Counted from the first letter of the stretch, positions 1 to 8,494 are shown. The stretch: 12,240 nucleotides of DNA from Prevotellaceae bacterium UBA6858 (GCA_002451695.1 DKDC01000018.1:1-12240); one strand, 5' to 3'. The notes: generated by a model not told the origin, from the sequence alone. Made by a program: numbers and translations.

Positions 1-1
1 C

Positions 2-103
2 ATGGTTTATTTCACTTTCAGCTGGAACTTCAGCCATGGACGCAAGTATAACGCCGGCAAACGCACTCTCGAGAACTCCGACAACGACAATGGGGTGAGG
101 TAG
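2..103 (+). CDS. C-terminal end of an outer-membrane beta-barrel protein (partial)
   Basis: The plus-strand frame beginning at position 2 runs 33 codons to a TAG at 101-103; the rest of the gene lies left of the window. The peptide starts VYFTFSWNF (after a Met that need not be a start), continues with HGRKYNAGKR and ends NSDNDNGVR. An alternating aromatic beta-strand ending in SWNF, then a basic G-R-K-Y stretch, then a polar N-S-D-x-D-x-G tail, is the usual ending of Bacteroidetes outer-membrane beta-barrel proteins (TonB-receptor-like, OMP_b-brl type). The final strand would insert in the outer membrane. The gene converges on the minus-strand gene at 206-1369. The family call rests only on this tail, so the substrate and whether a plug domain exists are unknown. 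Confidence 0.7.
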   Translation: MVYFTFSWNFSHGRKYNAGKRTLENSDNDNGVR

Positions 104-146
104 CCCAAGAGCGAGCACTATACGAGTGTAAACATCCGGAGTAAGC

Positions 147-203
147 AAAAAGCCAGTCCCTTTAGGTTGCACAAGATTATGGCGCGGCTTAAAGGGACCG
201 GCT
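147..203 (-). terminator. Rho-independent terminator after the DapA-family gene
   Basis: On the minus strand a 14-bp stem (arms 190-203 and 151-164, one G-U wobble in RNA) encloses a 25-nt loop. It is followed directly by a run of U (147-150, plus the U opposite 151). It begins 2 nt past the stop codon of the 206-1369 gene. The plus-strand reading of the same hairpin has an A-C mismatch and no good U-tract, so it should mainly serve the minus-strand gene. Confidence 0.8.
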
Positions 204-205
204 GC

Positions 206-1369
206 TTAAAGTTTGAACTCGCTGACCTTTTTCATGTCAATGTCCTTTGTATAAGGCTTGAGACTTGCCAACCTTTTTTCTATCTCGTCCTTTTGGGTCG
301 CAGACAGTTTCAGGTCTTCCAAAATCATGTTTTGGGGAATAAATCTTTTTCCGTTTCTATATTCGAACACGCGCGAAATGCAGTTTTTGAACACTCCTCT
401 TTTCTTCAGCACGTATAGGTGCGGGCCACGCATATCTCCGCCTCCGCCCGGTATGGATTGTGGCAGGTTAAGCATCAGCAGGTAACGTGCGAAAGCATCG
501 TCCAGGGTTCCGTTTTCGTCCCCGTTTTCCATCTGTTTCCAAATGTAAGTAAGCAAGTCGGCATAGGCGGGGCGTTCGGTTATTAAACCTTCCGTGCCGA
601 GTTGGCGACTTTGGTATAGCCATTGCCAGCTGCCCCATGCGCTGTAAACGGTTTTTATAGTTGGTTTGGCGGCATTTTCCTCGATGATGCGCTTGTTGCA
701 GTTGCCCGACTCTTCCTTGATATACCCGAAAATGTTCGGATGCAGTTTTGCCAGTTCCAACAGCATCTTTACAGGCGGCATAGGACCTTTGTACGACACG
801 CCGCCGCCTGTCTGTATAATAGCCGGGCGGTTTATGTGCTTTGCCAGCTCCAGATAATAGTTTCGCAAGTCCTCTTCTGTTTTCCCGTTGTTGGGCGGGC
901 GGGATATTACGGCTGCGCGTATTTTGTATTTGCGGGCGATTTTTTCAACATGTTTGGCGCATTCCACCATATCCTGCGTGTCTTTTCCCTGGCATCCGAA
1001 AGCAAAAGTGATGTCTATGCCGTCCAGGGCTTTTGCAATGGCTGTCATGCCGTTTAGTTTCTCTTCCAGCGTAAGCAGGTCGCAGCTGTCGTCTGCTTGC
1101 GGCCATATTGCTCCCGGCGAACCACAAGCGGCCACGAAACGCGCTTCCAGTGCCAGTGTGTGATAATCAACTTCCCCGGATTCCAAGTATGGGGTGGAAA
1201 GAATGGGAAATGGCCCTCGCATATGTCGTGACGGATCAGTGTCAATTGTGTTGGCATAGGCGTTGAAAGGCTCCGGGCTGCTGTCGATGGCAAATGCCTT
1301 GTTGGTGTGTATGATGCCGGTTATTCCGGCAAGTGAGATGAATTTTAGGAAATCGCGCCTGTTTGTCAT
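206..1369 (-). CDS. Tat-exported dihydrodipicolinate synthase/NAL-superfamily protein
   Basis: 387 aa, starting at ATG. The N-terminus has a twin-arginine motif, NRRDFLK (3-9), then a hydrophobic stretch (10-20) and AFA (25-27). This predicts export of a folded protein by the Tat system. The body from about residue 53 is a TIM barrel of the DapA/NanA class I aldolase superfamily. The Schiff-base lysine is recognisable as K218 in FGYIKEESGN (214-223). Oddly, the pyruvate-binding GTTGE loop is replaced by a sequence around QADDS (91-95), and the region that normally holds the catalytic tyrosine (PYY) reads ISRPPNNG (155-162). It is therefore unlikely to be the lysine-pathway DapA; a related exported aldolase or lyase, perhaps for a sugar acid, is an inference. 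It is followed by a strong terminator and preceded by a 113-nt gap with promoter-like elements, so it is probably monocistronic. Confidence 0.85.
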   Translation of the reverse strand: MTNRRDFLKFISLAGITGIIHTNKAFAIDSSPEPFNAYANTIDTDPSRHMRGPFPILSTPYLESGEVDYHTLALEARFVAACGSPGAIWPQADDSCDLLTLEEKLNGMTAIAKALDGIDITFAFGCQGKDTQDMVECAKHVEKIARKYKIRAAVISRPPNNGKTEEDLRNYYLELAKHINRPAIIQTGGGVSYKGPMPPVKMLLELAKLHPNIFGYIKEESGNCNKRIIEENAAKPTIKTVYSAWGSWQWLYQSRQLGTEGLITERPAYADLLTYIWKQMENGDENGTLDDAFARYLLMLNLPQSIPGGGGDMRGPHLYVLKKRGVFKNCISRVFEYRNGKRFIPQNMILEDLKLSATQKDEIEKRLASLKPYTKDIDMKKVSEFKL

Positions 1370-1414
1370 TTTTTTGTGTAGGTTTGTTTAAATGGAATAT
1401 TGTAGGTTTTATAG

Positions 1415-1433
1415 CAAATATATTGCAAATTTA
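1415..1433 (-). promoter_or_regulatory. Candidate -7 elements for the DapA-family gene
   Basis: Two TAnnTTTG matches lie in tandem on the minus strand: TAAATTTG (1426-1433) and TATATTTG (1415-1422), 46-57 nt upstream of the start codon. Neither has a clear TTTG at the usual 19-21 nt upstream, so the -33 element is weak or absent. I see no convincing intrinsic terminator for the upstream gene in this 113-nt gap (1370-1482); some read-through from the A2M unit is possible. Confidence 0.45.
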
Positions 1434-1482
1434 GGAATTCCACCTGTTTTTGCTACTGTTTGCGCGTTTTTTATGCGGGCTT

Positions 1483-2487
1483 TTATAGAATTACCACTTT
1501 TATATAGTCTTTCAAGCGGTATAGTGAGTTTCCCGCGCCGGCTTGAGAGTCGTTGATGAGGATAAGCGTTTGCCTGCCGTCTTTGAGTTTCGGACCGAGG
1601 CACATGCCTTCGTAGTTGGCGTAGTTCATTTGCCCCATGTTTATATGTGTTGTAAAGTCGGCGATTGCCGTTTTGAACAGCGGTTTTCGGCATTCGGCGG
1701 TGATAGGTTCGCCATCCGAGGGGGTTACGGTGAAGAGCCTTATTCGGCATTTTGCCCCTATGTAGTTTTGCGGTACGCTAAGTTCCCTTTCCATAACCAC
1801 AAGTCTGCCATCGTTAAGGGCTGTTATTTCTGAAACGCCATGTGCGTAGTATTTTGCCTTGCTGCTGAGCGCGGGCTGTTCAAGGACGTAGGCGTATTGC
1901 GCGGTGGGCTTCAGCGATTTGTCAAAAGCCAATATTCTAAGGAGCGCGGTGTCTTTTGCATTGTCGCGCTTCAGCGGCCGCTCGGTTGCGGTGTAGAACA
2001 TCCCGGCAACGCTGTCGTATGCCAGCGACTCGAAGCCGTAATTCCGGTGTATGCTGTCGGTGGCGAACATTTGCGGCACGTTGAGCTTTGCGCCGGTGGG
2101 TTTTCCTTCGAGGTCGTACTCCAAAATCTGCTGGTCGTCCTCCGCGCTCACGAAAACGCTGTTGCGCGGCGGACAGAAGCATACGCCCTCAGCGTCGCGT
2201 GCCTTGGAGCCGGGAACGCCCAATATGCTGCTGCGCGATACGGATTTCACTTTGCCGTTGGCGGTGTTGATGTCGATGTTGAAAATGTAAAATCCGTTGG
2301 TTTGCTCCTTGTCGCTCACCACGGCGTAGGAATTGCCCTCAATGTGGGCTATGCCGCTGTAGTTGGCAGGGGCCACGCCCCATTTGTGCAGGTTTTGCTG
2401 CTTCAGGGGCGTGGCGTTTTGTGCGTGTGCCGCGGTGCAGAACCCTATTGACACAAGAGGTATTAATGCCTTTGCGAATGCGTTCAT
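1483..2487 (-). CDS. Secreted phytase-like esterase-family protein
   Basis: 334 aa with a Sec signal peptide: hydrophobic residues 6-19 and probable cleavage after AHA (20-22), before QNA. The body matches the 'esterase-like activity of phytase' family (PF13449, beta-propeller-like) by its spaced motifs: YSGIAHI (43-49), RDAEGVC (97-103), YGFESLAY (150-157), GVSEITAL (217-224), NYEGMCLGP (291-299) and ILINDSQAG (309-317). The repeated acidic E-G/E-S/E-I turns suit metal or phosphate binding in one of several blades. Its true substrate is unknown; the family name does not prove phytase activity. The ATG overlaps the stop codon of the A2M gene by 4 nt (ATGA), so translation is probably coupled to that gene and expression driven by its promoter. 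Both products are exported, suggesting a shared envelope role, which is inference. Confidence 0.85.
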   Translation of the reverse strand: MNAFAKALIPLVSIGFCTAAHAQNATPLKQQNLHKWGVAPANYSGIAHIEGNSYAVVSDKEQTNGFYIFNIDINTANGKVKSVSRSSILGVPGSKARDAEGVCFCPPRNSVFVSAEDDQQILEYDLEGKPTGAKLNVPQMFATDSIHRNYGFESLAYDSVAGMFYTATERPLKRDNAKDTALLRILAFDKSLKPTAQYAYVLEQPALSSKAKYYAHGVSEITALNDGRLVVMERELSVPQNYIGAKCRIRLFTVTPSDGEPITAECRKPLFKTAIADFTTHINMGQMNYANYEGMCLGPKLKDGRQTLILINDSQAGAGNSLYRLKDYIKVVIL

Positions 2488-5400
2488 TTGTCTTGCTTTA
2501 CATTAATTGTCCTGCCGTTTGAGCGTCCAGCAAACTCGGGTGAATAGAGGCACTGTACGGAAGCCGGCGCGGCGAGGTACGTCCCTTTGCGGTCGGCGTG
2601 GAAGTCGAGGGTTATTATGTGCTTGCCCTTTTTCATGCTTTCGAGGAACAGTGCCTGCGATGCGTCGCGCACGGCAAGGTAGAACCATTCGCCGTTGTTA
2701 TAGGTATAGCCCGAAATCTGCGTTGCCGGCTCAAGGCACGCCGGGCGCGGGTCGGCAAGGCTCACATAGTCGAAGTCGCGTGCGGCGTTTATGGTGTAGC
2801 GCACCCTTACGCGGTCGCCGGTCTTGATGCTTGCGCCGTTGGCGAGCGCGGTTTCCCTGCCGTCTTTCACAAGGAAGTATTCGCGGTTTACGGTAAGCTC
2901 GCCGCCGCCTTTTTCAACATTTTGTGCCGGCGCGAGATAGCGGCTGTATATTCCGCCCCAGGACATTCCGCCGTCGGTTTTGGATATGCTCACGGATTTT
3001 GGCGAGGATTTCAGTTCGCCAAACGAGAAGTCGGATCGCACATAGCCCACGGCTTTTTCATCGGCGGTTTTGGCGTTCTGCATAATGTCGATGCTCTTGC
3101 CGTTTTGCAGGTTGAGCGAGAAGTTCGCAGGGCGTGCCGTGCCGAAATGTACGGGCGAAGTGCCGGTTTTTGTGGCGGAAAGCAGGGCATATACGGCATC
3201 GGCGGTGTTTAGCGCGGTTTCCCATCCCTGCGTGCGCTTTGACTGTAGAATCCAAGTGAGCATACCTTCTTGCGTTGCCTTGTCGCCGGGCGTGAGTGTG
3301 CGCACGGCTTCGAGGGCTGCCACTTGAGTGGGAATTTTGTAGCTGTTCCAGAACGAGGGGGCGTTGAACGAGTCAAAGTATATGCCTTTCGCCTTGTCGC
3401 TCACTGTGTGTTCGAGAATGCTCTTGAGAACGGTCATCGCCTCTTTGGTGTAGCCGGCGTCGCTAAGCACGAGGGCTGCCTTTGCCTTGGCGGTGATATT
3501 GAAGTCGGAGTAGTGCTTCTGCAAAATGGGCAAAAGGTATTTGCGGTTTGCCGAAGCCTGTGCCGAGAGTTTGCCTTTGTTCATGCGCAGAATGTTGAGG
3601 TAGTCGAGATGACTGCCCAAGACAGACGGCTTTATGCCTTTTTTCTCTTCTTTTTTCATTTCCGCTATTTCTTGCGCCACCTTGCCGTCAAGATATTTTA
3701 TGGCTTTGTCCGTAATGTTGGTTGCGGGCGTTTTGCCTGTCATGCTGTTTAGGCGCAGAAGCATGGTGGTGATGCCGGAAGTTATGTCGCGGCTCGAGGG
3801 CATATTGGGAAACCAGCCGAAACCGCCGTCCTCGCGTTGCAGGCGTGCAAGGCGTTCCTCAAGATTTCGCTCCCTCGCGCCCGATTGCAACTCGTCGAAC
3901 GTGCGTGCCAGCGAGCGGCGGCGCAGTGATATGTTGTCGGCGTTTGCCGCCCATGGCGTTTCGGTGAGGATAATGTTTTTGAGGTCCTGGTTGCGGAGCA
4001 GCGCGTTTTCGAGCAGTGTGTCGGCTGTCTGCTCGTTTGCCCAACGTTTTGCAGCCTCTTTGATTTCGGGCGAGATTGTCGCGATTTCGTGTTCGAGCGA
4101 TGCCGCGTAATAAGATGCCGCAAGCGTGAGTGCGTCCTCCCATTTGGGCGTGTCGATTGACGGTAATGCCTGTAGTGCAAGCCATGTGGGGTTGGAGGTG
4201 TATTCGATTGTCAGGCGGCGGTTGGTTGCGCCGGCTTTGTTGCCAGTAAGCGTGCCGGCGATGTCAATCGTGTGTTCTCCGCTGCCTTTGATGGTGAACG
4301 GCATGGAGGCTATAACCTCAACTTTGTCGGAGAACAGCAGCAGGTAGTGCTGTTCGCCGTCGGCGAAAGTACCGCAGTCGGCGGTTATCTTGCAGATGAG
4401 CAGCGGCGATGTGAGACTTTCCCCGGCTTTGAATGGGAATGCCACAACGGTTTCGCCCTTCGCGCCAACGCTGAACCTGACGGTTTCCTGTTTTATTACG
4501 GCAAGGTTTTCCGCGTCCTGTATTGTCATGACCGCTTTGCCGCTAAGGGTTTTCCCGGAAAGGTTCTTGAGTGTTGCGGGGATTGTTGCGTCGTCGCCAA
4601 GACGCAGGAAGCGCGGCATGTTCGGCTGTACCATGAACTCTTTTGTAACTGTTGCCGTGGTGTCGGCTTCAACAAAATTCATCGCCTTGGTGTGGGCAAG
4701 AATTTTCACGTTCCAGCGCGTCATGCTTTCGGGAGTTGTGAAAGCGATAGTGAGGTTGCCGTTTTCGTCAGAGCGCAGCGCGGGGGCGAAGTATGCCGTT
4801 TCGGCGAAGTTTTCCCGCAGCGTTTTTTGCGGGGCTGCTTCTTGTGCACCGGCAGAAACCTCCGGTCTTATGGCATTGTCAGCTGTGGCTTTCGCCATAC
4901 CTCTTACAGAAAGTTTTGCCGTGGACATCTGCGTTCCGCTGTCATAATCGGTGATTCGTTCACACAAATCCAACACATCTTCTCCCACCTCTTTTCTCGC
5001 GTCTTTTCTTTCGGGGAAAGGATAGTACATTATGAGTTCGTCAAACTGCAACTTGGGAGCTTTTTCAAACTTGAACGGATTGTAGTAGTGGCTGAAACTC
5101 ATGCCACGGTTGGATGCGCTCCAGATGACACTTGGGACGTTTCGGCTGAGGTATATCGGGGAATACCAGTAGTTCTTTGCGAATTTGTCGAGCGAGGCAT
5201 CGTAAATTGTGGCGATTGCCGAAGCCTTTGCCGGTGTCGTTCCGTCGGGCTCGCAGATTTGCAGCCGCCATTCTTCCTTTTGGTTTGGGCGCAGACGGTC
5301 GCGGAACGAGGTCCATTTGTATTTCAAGGTTTTGTTCGGCAGGGCTTTCTTTATAATGATGTTCTCCTTGTAGAGTTCACCATCTTTCATGAAGCCAAGC

Positions 5401-8138
5401 ACCACGGAGATGCCGTCGCCGTATTCTTCCTTGTAGTCGTAAACAAGCTTCTCGGCGGAGTTTGAGAGTGCTATCTGCCTGCTTTCAACAAGCTTTCCGT
5501 TGGCTATCACGTCGTAGAAAGCCGTAACGTTGTTGAGCGAAGAGGCTATGCTTGCAGTTGCCTTGCCGTCGGTAAAACTTTCGTCGGGCGAGTAAAGGCG
5601 TATGCGCTCGGCGGGGTCGGCGGCTTGGGTGTCGTTTACGGAGAAAAGAATGAAACTTTTCTTTAAGTCGTAAACGGTGTCTGTTTCGCCGTCAAGTTGC
5701 GTGTGCAGCGTGTATTTGCCTGAAGAAAGATTTGAGAGGCTCTTTATTTCAACAGGCTCGTTTGCGGTGAACGCCCCTTCGGCGCAAAGCTCCGAACCTT
5801 TATATATTGAGTATTTTCCTTTGCCTTCGGTTAGCTCTTGCAGTATGTTGCGCAGCGTGAAGTTGATGGCGGGGATGTTGCCTTTCTCTATCTTTTGCGG
5901 AATGTCGCAGCTTAGCATTGCGGCACGCTTGCCCGCACTGAGGTTTAGCTGTGTCTCTTGCGTTTCTCCCGCTCCCGATGTTACGGTTGCCGTTACTGTG
6001 AACATATACGTTGTGTTGGGAACGAGTTTCGCGTTTGTTTCTTCAGAATCATAGGCTATGGGTACACGCATTGTGAAGTTGCCCTCGCCGTCGGCTGTTG
6101 TAGTGTCGCTCATGATAATATCATTGTCGCTTTCCCTGTAAAACCAGCTGAAACTCGTCCGCTTCACTTTATACGAAACCTTTGCGTAGGAAACGCCCGC
6201 TCCGGTAAAGGCTGTGGCGCGTCCCTTGACGCTTATCGTGTCGCCAAGGGCGTATTTTTCCTTTGGCTTTTCGGTTGTAACTTCGAATGTAGGGCGTTTG
6301 TATTCCTCTATTCTTATTCCTACGGAGTTTTCTCCGTTTGCATTTATGTTGTAATAGCCCGGCATTACTGTTGCCGGCAGTGTGAAGTCTGCGCCAAACG
6401 CCCCGAACTCGTCGCTGTTCACTTCCTGCGTGCTCATAACCTTGTTGTTGGGGTCGGTGAGCGTTAGTTTTATTTTCTTGTCATAAACAGTGTTGAAATC
6501 ATCGCCTTTTTGACGGTACACAATCCCACCCACGCAAACTTTTTGCGACGGTCGGTAAACGGCGCGGTCGGTAAACAGGCGGTATTCCTCGCTGTTTTTT
6601 TCGTTGTTTGAGGGAAAATGGGCGTAGCCGTAGAAATTGGCAAACGGGCTGTATTTGTCGTTGGCGTTTTCGGCATTGTAGCGCGAGTGGTTGCTGCGCG
6701 CCACAACCACTTCGCCCTTATCGTTGGTGGTGTAGGTTGCTGCCGTCTTGCCGTCCCTTGCGTCGTATTCGTTCACCTTTGCTCCGGCAATGGGCTTGCC
6801 GCTGCGGGCGTTCACAACCGAAATGCGTACGCGTTTGTCGGGCAGAGGCAAAAACATGGTGCGCAGGTTGCTGACGTAAAGAATGCTGTAAGAGTCCGCG
6901 TCCTTGTTTTGCGCGTTTTTGAACATATAAACTCCCGGCTCAGCGGGGGCGGAATACGAAAAGCTGTCCTTGAAATGAAAATATTCCTTGTCTGCGGTTA
7001 TGCTCTTTGAGTAAACCGTTATTCCGTTCTTTGCGTTGGGTTTGAACTTCCTTGCAAGCTCGCGGTCGCTCTCAATCTGCATTGCCGTGTAGGGCAGGCG
7101 GAACATTTGTATCTCTATGTTTTTTGCATTGTCGGCATTTATTTTTCCGCGCAGTGTCTCGCTGGGGAAAGCGGTGTTTTTTGCAAAGCTGGCAAATACG
7201 TTTTGCGTCTTCATCTCTTTCATAATGTTACGCAAAACGGCGGCCCGGGGATTCTTGGCATACAACTGCACCCCTTTCTTTGCCAAACTGTAGCGCAGGT
7301 CTTCGGTTTCGCATTCGCCGCTCCTCATTTTGCCGCATATATATATGTATGCCTCAACGGCGCATGGGTTTTGGGCGTATTGTTCCATAAGTTTGCGTGC
7401 CAGGGTGTATGACGTGTGGGTTGTGTCGTTGTATTTCCCTGAGAAGTAGTCGTTGCTTTCGCGGCTCAGCGAGTCCAATGTTGCCAGAACCACGGCATCC
7501 GCATTTCCCGCCTTGCGGTAGTGGTCAATGAAGCGGCTTTCTATGTCGCGCCGTTTCTGTTGTATTTCCTCTCTTGTGAACGAAGTGTTCCTCATGTTGT
7601 TCAAGGCGTTCGCAGCATTCCTGCAAACCACGCTCAGCAGGTCGCCGTTGTAGTGTTTGCTTGCGCCGCCTTTTTTTACGGCGGGCATGAATTCCGCCGC
7701 CTTGCGGTTGTTGAAGACCGTGAGGTCTTTCGTGGCTTCGAGTATGCACTCAATGGCTCTGTTGCCTTCGGTTGGGTCGCGGAAGTCCGAATTGTTCGAG
7801 TGCATCCTTGCCGCCACCAGCATCCACAAAGCGCGTTCCGCCGGGCGTTTCTCGTTTACGGCAATGCTGTCCAGTTTTTTTATTTCCGCCTTTGCGCTGT
7901 CGGGCGAAATGTCCCATTGCATCTGCAATGCGCATACGGCGGCTTTCAGCATCTCTCCTGTGTCGCCCTGCCGTGCGGCTTGCGAGTATATGCCGCGTAT
8001 CTCTGCGAGGGCGGTCTTGGGCAGGTCTTTGTCCATGGCTTTGCCGGCTTTTTCCCAAAGTTGCTTGTAGTTTTGTGCAAACGCGGCGTTGAGCGAAACG
8101 AGCGCCACTGCCGTCATGAGGGTTCTTCTGAGTTTCAT
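2484..8138 (-). CDS. Large alpha-2-macroglobulin family protein, thioester-less
   Basis: 1884 aa from the ATG at 8138; an in-frame GTG two codons upstream is a less likely start. A Sec signal peptide ends at AFA, about residue 21, with no lipobox cysteine, so the protein is probably soluble in the periplasm or secreted. The N-terminal 300 residues are helical, opening with QLWEKAGKAM and DLPKTAL as in large Bacteroidetes A2Ms. The MG2 domain is marked by YRLFTDRAVYRPSQ (519-532). The A2M core domain has AETAYFAPALRSDENG (1112-1127) and TTPESMTRWNVK (1134-1145). The thioester-type helical domain follows TSNPTWLALQALP (1314-1326) and includes GGFGWFP (1438-1444). The CxEQ thioester motif expected early in that domain is absent (PKWEDALTLAASYYA instead), so it cannot crosslink covalently in the usual way. 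Bacterial relatives are thought to trap or inhibit proteases in the envelope. It is first in a two-gene unit with the phytase-like protein. Confidence 0.93.
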   Translation of the reverse strand: MKLRRTLMTAVALVSLNAAFAQNYKQLWEKAGKAMDKDLPKTALAEIRGIYSQAARQGDTGEMLKAAVCALQMQWDISPDSAKAEIKKLDSIAVNEKRPAERALWMLVAARMHSNNSDFRDPTEGNRAIECILEATKDLTVFNNRKAAEFMPAVKKGGASKHYNGDLLSVVCRNAANALNNMRNTSFTREEIQQKRRDIESRFIDHYRKAGNADAVVLATLDSLSRESNDYFSGKYNDTTHTSYTLARKLMEQYAQNPCAVEAYIYICGKMRSGECETEDLRYSLAKKGVQLYAKNPRAAVLRNIMKEMKTQNVFASFAKNTAFPSETLRGKINADNAKNIEIQMFRLPYTAMQIESDRELARKFKPNAKNGITVYSKSITADKEYFHFKDSFSYSAPAEPGVYMFKNAQNKDADSYSILYVSNLRTMFLPLPDKRVRISVVNARSGKPIAGAKVNEYDARDGKTAATYTTNDKGEVVVARSNHSRYNAENANDKYSPFANFYGYAHFPSNNEKNSEEYRLFTDRAVYRPSQKVCVGGIVYRQKGDDFNTVYDKKIKLTLTDPNNKVMSTQEVNSDEFGAFGADFTLPATVMPGYYNINANGENSVGIRIEEYKRPTFEVTTEKPKEKYALGDTISVKGRATAFTGAGVSYAKVSYKVKRTSFSWFYRESDNDIIMSDTTTADGEGNFTMRVPIAYDSEETNAKLVPNTTYMFTVTATVTSGAGETQETQLNLSAGKRAAMLSCDIPQKIEKGNIPAINFTLRNILQELTEGKGKYSIYKGSELCAEGAFTANEPVEIKSLSNLSSGKYTLHTQLDGETDTVYDLKKSFILFSVNDTQAADPAERIRLYSPDESFTDGKATASIASSLNNVTAFYDVIANGKLVESRQIALSNSAEKLVYDYKEEYGDGISVVLGFMKDGELYKENIIIKKALPNKTLKYKWTSFRDRLRPNQKEEWRLQICEPDGTTPAKASAIATIYDASLDKFAKNYWYSPIYLSRNVPSVIWSASNRGMSFSHYYNPFKFEKAPKLQFDELIMYYPFPERKDARKEVGEDVLDLCERITDYDSGTQMSTAKLSVRGMAKATADNAIRPEVSAGAQEAAPQKTLRENFAETAYFAPALRSDENGNLTIAFTTPESMTRWNVKILAHTKAMNFVEADTTATVTKEFMVQPNMPRFLRLGDDATIPATLKNLSGKTLSGKAVMTIQDAENLAVIKQETVRFSVGAKGETVVAFPFKAGESLTSPLLICKITADCGTFADGEQHYLLLFSDKVEVIASMPFTIKGSGEHTIDIAGTLTGNKAGATNRRLTIEYTSNPTWLALQALPSIDTPKWEDALTLAASYYAASLEHEIATISPEIKEAAKRWANEQTADTLLENALLRNQDLKNIILTETPWAANADNISLRRRSLARTFDELQSGARERNLEERLARLQREDGGFGWFPNMPSSRDITSGITTMLLRLNSMTGKTPATNITDKAIKYLDGKVAQEIAEMKKEEKKGIKPSVLGSHLDYLNILRMNKGKLSAQASANRKYLLPILQKHYSDFNITAKAKAALVLSDAGYTKEAMTVLKSILEHTVSDKAKGIYFDSFNAPSFWNSYKIPTQVAALEAVRTLTPGDKATQEGMLTWILQSKRTQGWETALNTADAVYALLSATKTGTSPVHFGTARPANFSLNLQNGKSIDIMQNAKTADEKAVGYVRSDFSFGELKSSPKSVSISKTDGGMSWGGIYSRYLAPAQNVEKGGGELTVNREYFLVKDGRETALANGASIKTGDRVRVRYTINAARDFDYVSLADPRPACLEPATQISGYTYNNGEWFYLAVRDASQALFLESMKKGKHIITLDFHADRKGTYLAAPASVQCLYSPEFAGRSNGRTINVKQDK

Positions 8139-8158
8139 GATCACTGCGTATTTGAATG

Positions 8159-8166
8159 CAAAGGTA
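8159..8166 (-). promoter_or_regulatory. Promoter -7 element of the A2M/phytase-like unit
   Basis: TACCTTTG, followed by CA, on the minus strand is a full match to the Bacteroidetes TAnnTTTG box. It sits 20 nt upstream of the ATG at 8138. No good TTTG is seen 19-21 nt further upstream. The spacing favours the ATG at 8138 as the start and implies a very short leader. Confidence 0.65.
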
Positions 8167-8196
8167 ATGTTTTGCTTATATATAATGCGTTGTTTG

Positions 8197-8222
8197 CGCC
8201 ATAGTTAGTGTGGCGGCTTTTT
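8197..8222 (+). terminator. Weak plus-strand terminator-like hairpin
   Basis: A 7-bp stem (8197-8203 with 8209-8215, one G-U pair) and 5-nt loop are followed by GC and five T. It reads as a terminator only on the plus strand, where no gene lies upstream. It may block antisense transcription into the tRNA locus, or it may be chance. Confidence 0.25.
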
Positions 8223-8276
8223 AATAAAATGCGCAGATTGCCGAAATCTTGCCTGCTTGTGCGATGTTTTTGCATG

Positions 8277-8317
8277 AAAAAGAGAGGCATGGTTTTCAAA
8301 AGAAACCATGCCTCTCT
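8277..8317 (-). terminator. Intrinsic terminator of tRNA-Pro
   Basis: A perfect 15-bp inverted repeat (8281-8295 with 8303-8317) encloses a 7-nt loop and is followed on the minus strand by a run of four or five U (8277-8281). It begins 8 nt past the tRNA 3' end and isolates the tRNA transcript from the A2M promoter downstream. Confidence 0.9.
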
Positions 8318-8325
8318 CGTAAAAG

Positions 8326-8400
8326 TCGGGGTGACTGGATTCGAACCAGCGACCTCGCGCCCCCCAGACGTGTACTCTAACCGGACTGAGCTACACCCCG
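8326..8400 (-). tRNA. tRNA-Pro, anticodon GGG
   Basis: A 75-nt cloverleaf folds on the minus strand. The acceptor is CGGGGTG paired with CACCCCG, giving C1-G72 with discriminator A73, the bacterial tRNA-Pro identity pair. The D-stem is GCTC/GAGT. The anticodon loop is CTGGGGG, which puts GGG at 34-36 with U33 and G37. The T-arm is GCTGG-TTCGAAT-CCAGT. It reads CCC and CCU codons. The 3' CCA is not encoded; the next bases are CTT. In the anticodon stem, pair 28-42 is A-C and 31-39 is U-G, so this stem is weaker than normal. Confidence 0.95.
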
Positions 8401-8463
8401 CTTTTGCTTGCGCCAAGACTGCTGCGGCTTCCGCCATTTGCCGCCTTTCTGCGTTTGCGAGTG

Positions 8464-8494
8464 CAAATGTATGGCGTTTTTCTGAAATATCAAA
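8464..8494 (-). promoter_or_regulatory. Promoter of tRNA-Pro
   Basis: On the minus strand TTTG (8491-8494) is separated by exactly 19 nt from TACATTTG (8464-8471), a complete match to the Bacteroidetes housekeeping consensus TTTG-N19-21-TAnnTTTG. It implies a 5' leader of roughly 55-60 nt before the mature tRNA, to be removed by RNase P. Confidence 0.8.

Noticed and set aside
1..205. The minus-strand frame of the DapA-family gene stays open past its stop for about 68 codons to the window edge, as if stop read-through were possible.
   Set aside because: It crosses the strong terminator and is the complement of the recognisable plus-strand beta-barrel tail, so the openness is a shadow.
4272..5465. 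Long plus-strand open frame (397 codons) inside the A2M gene, and several similar ones.
   Set aside because: Antisense shadows rich in Cys, Phe and Arg with no domain signature; the A2M frame is unambiguous.
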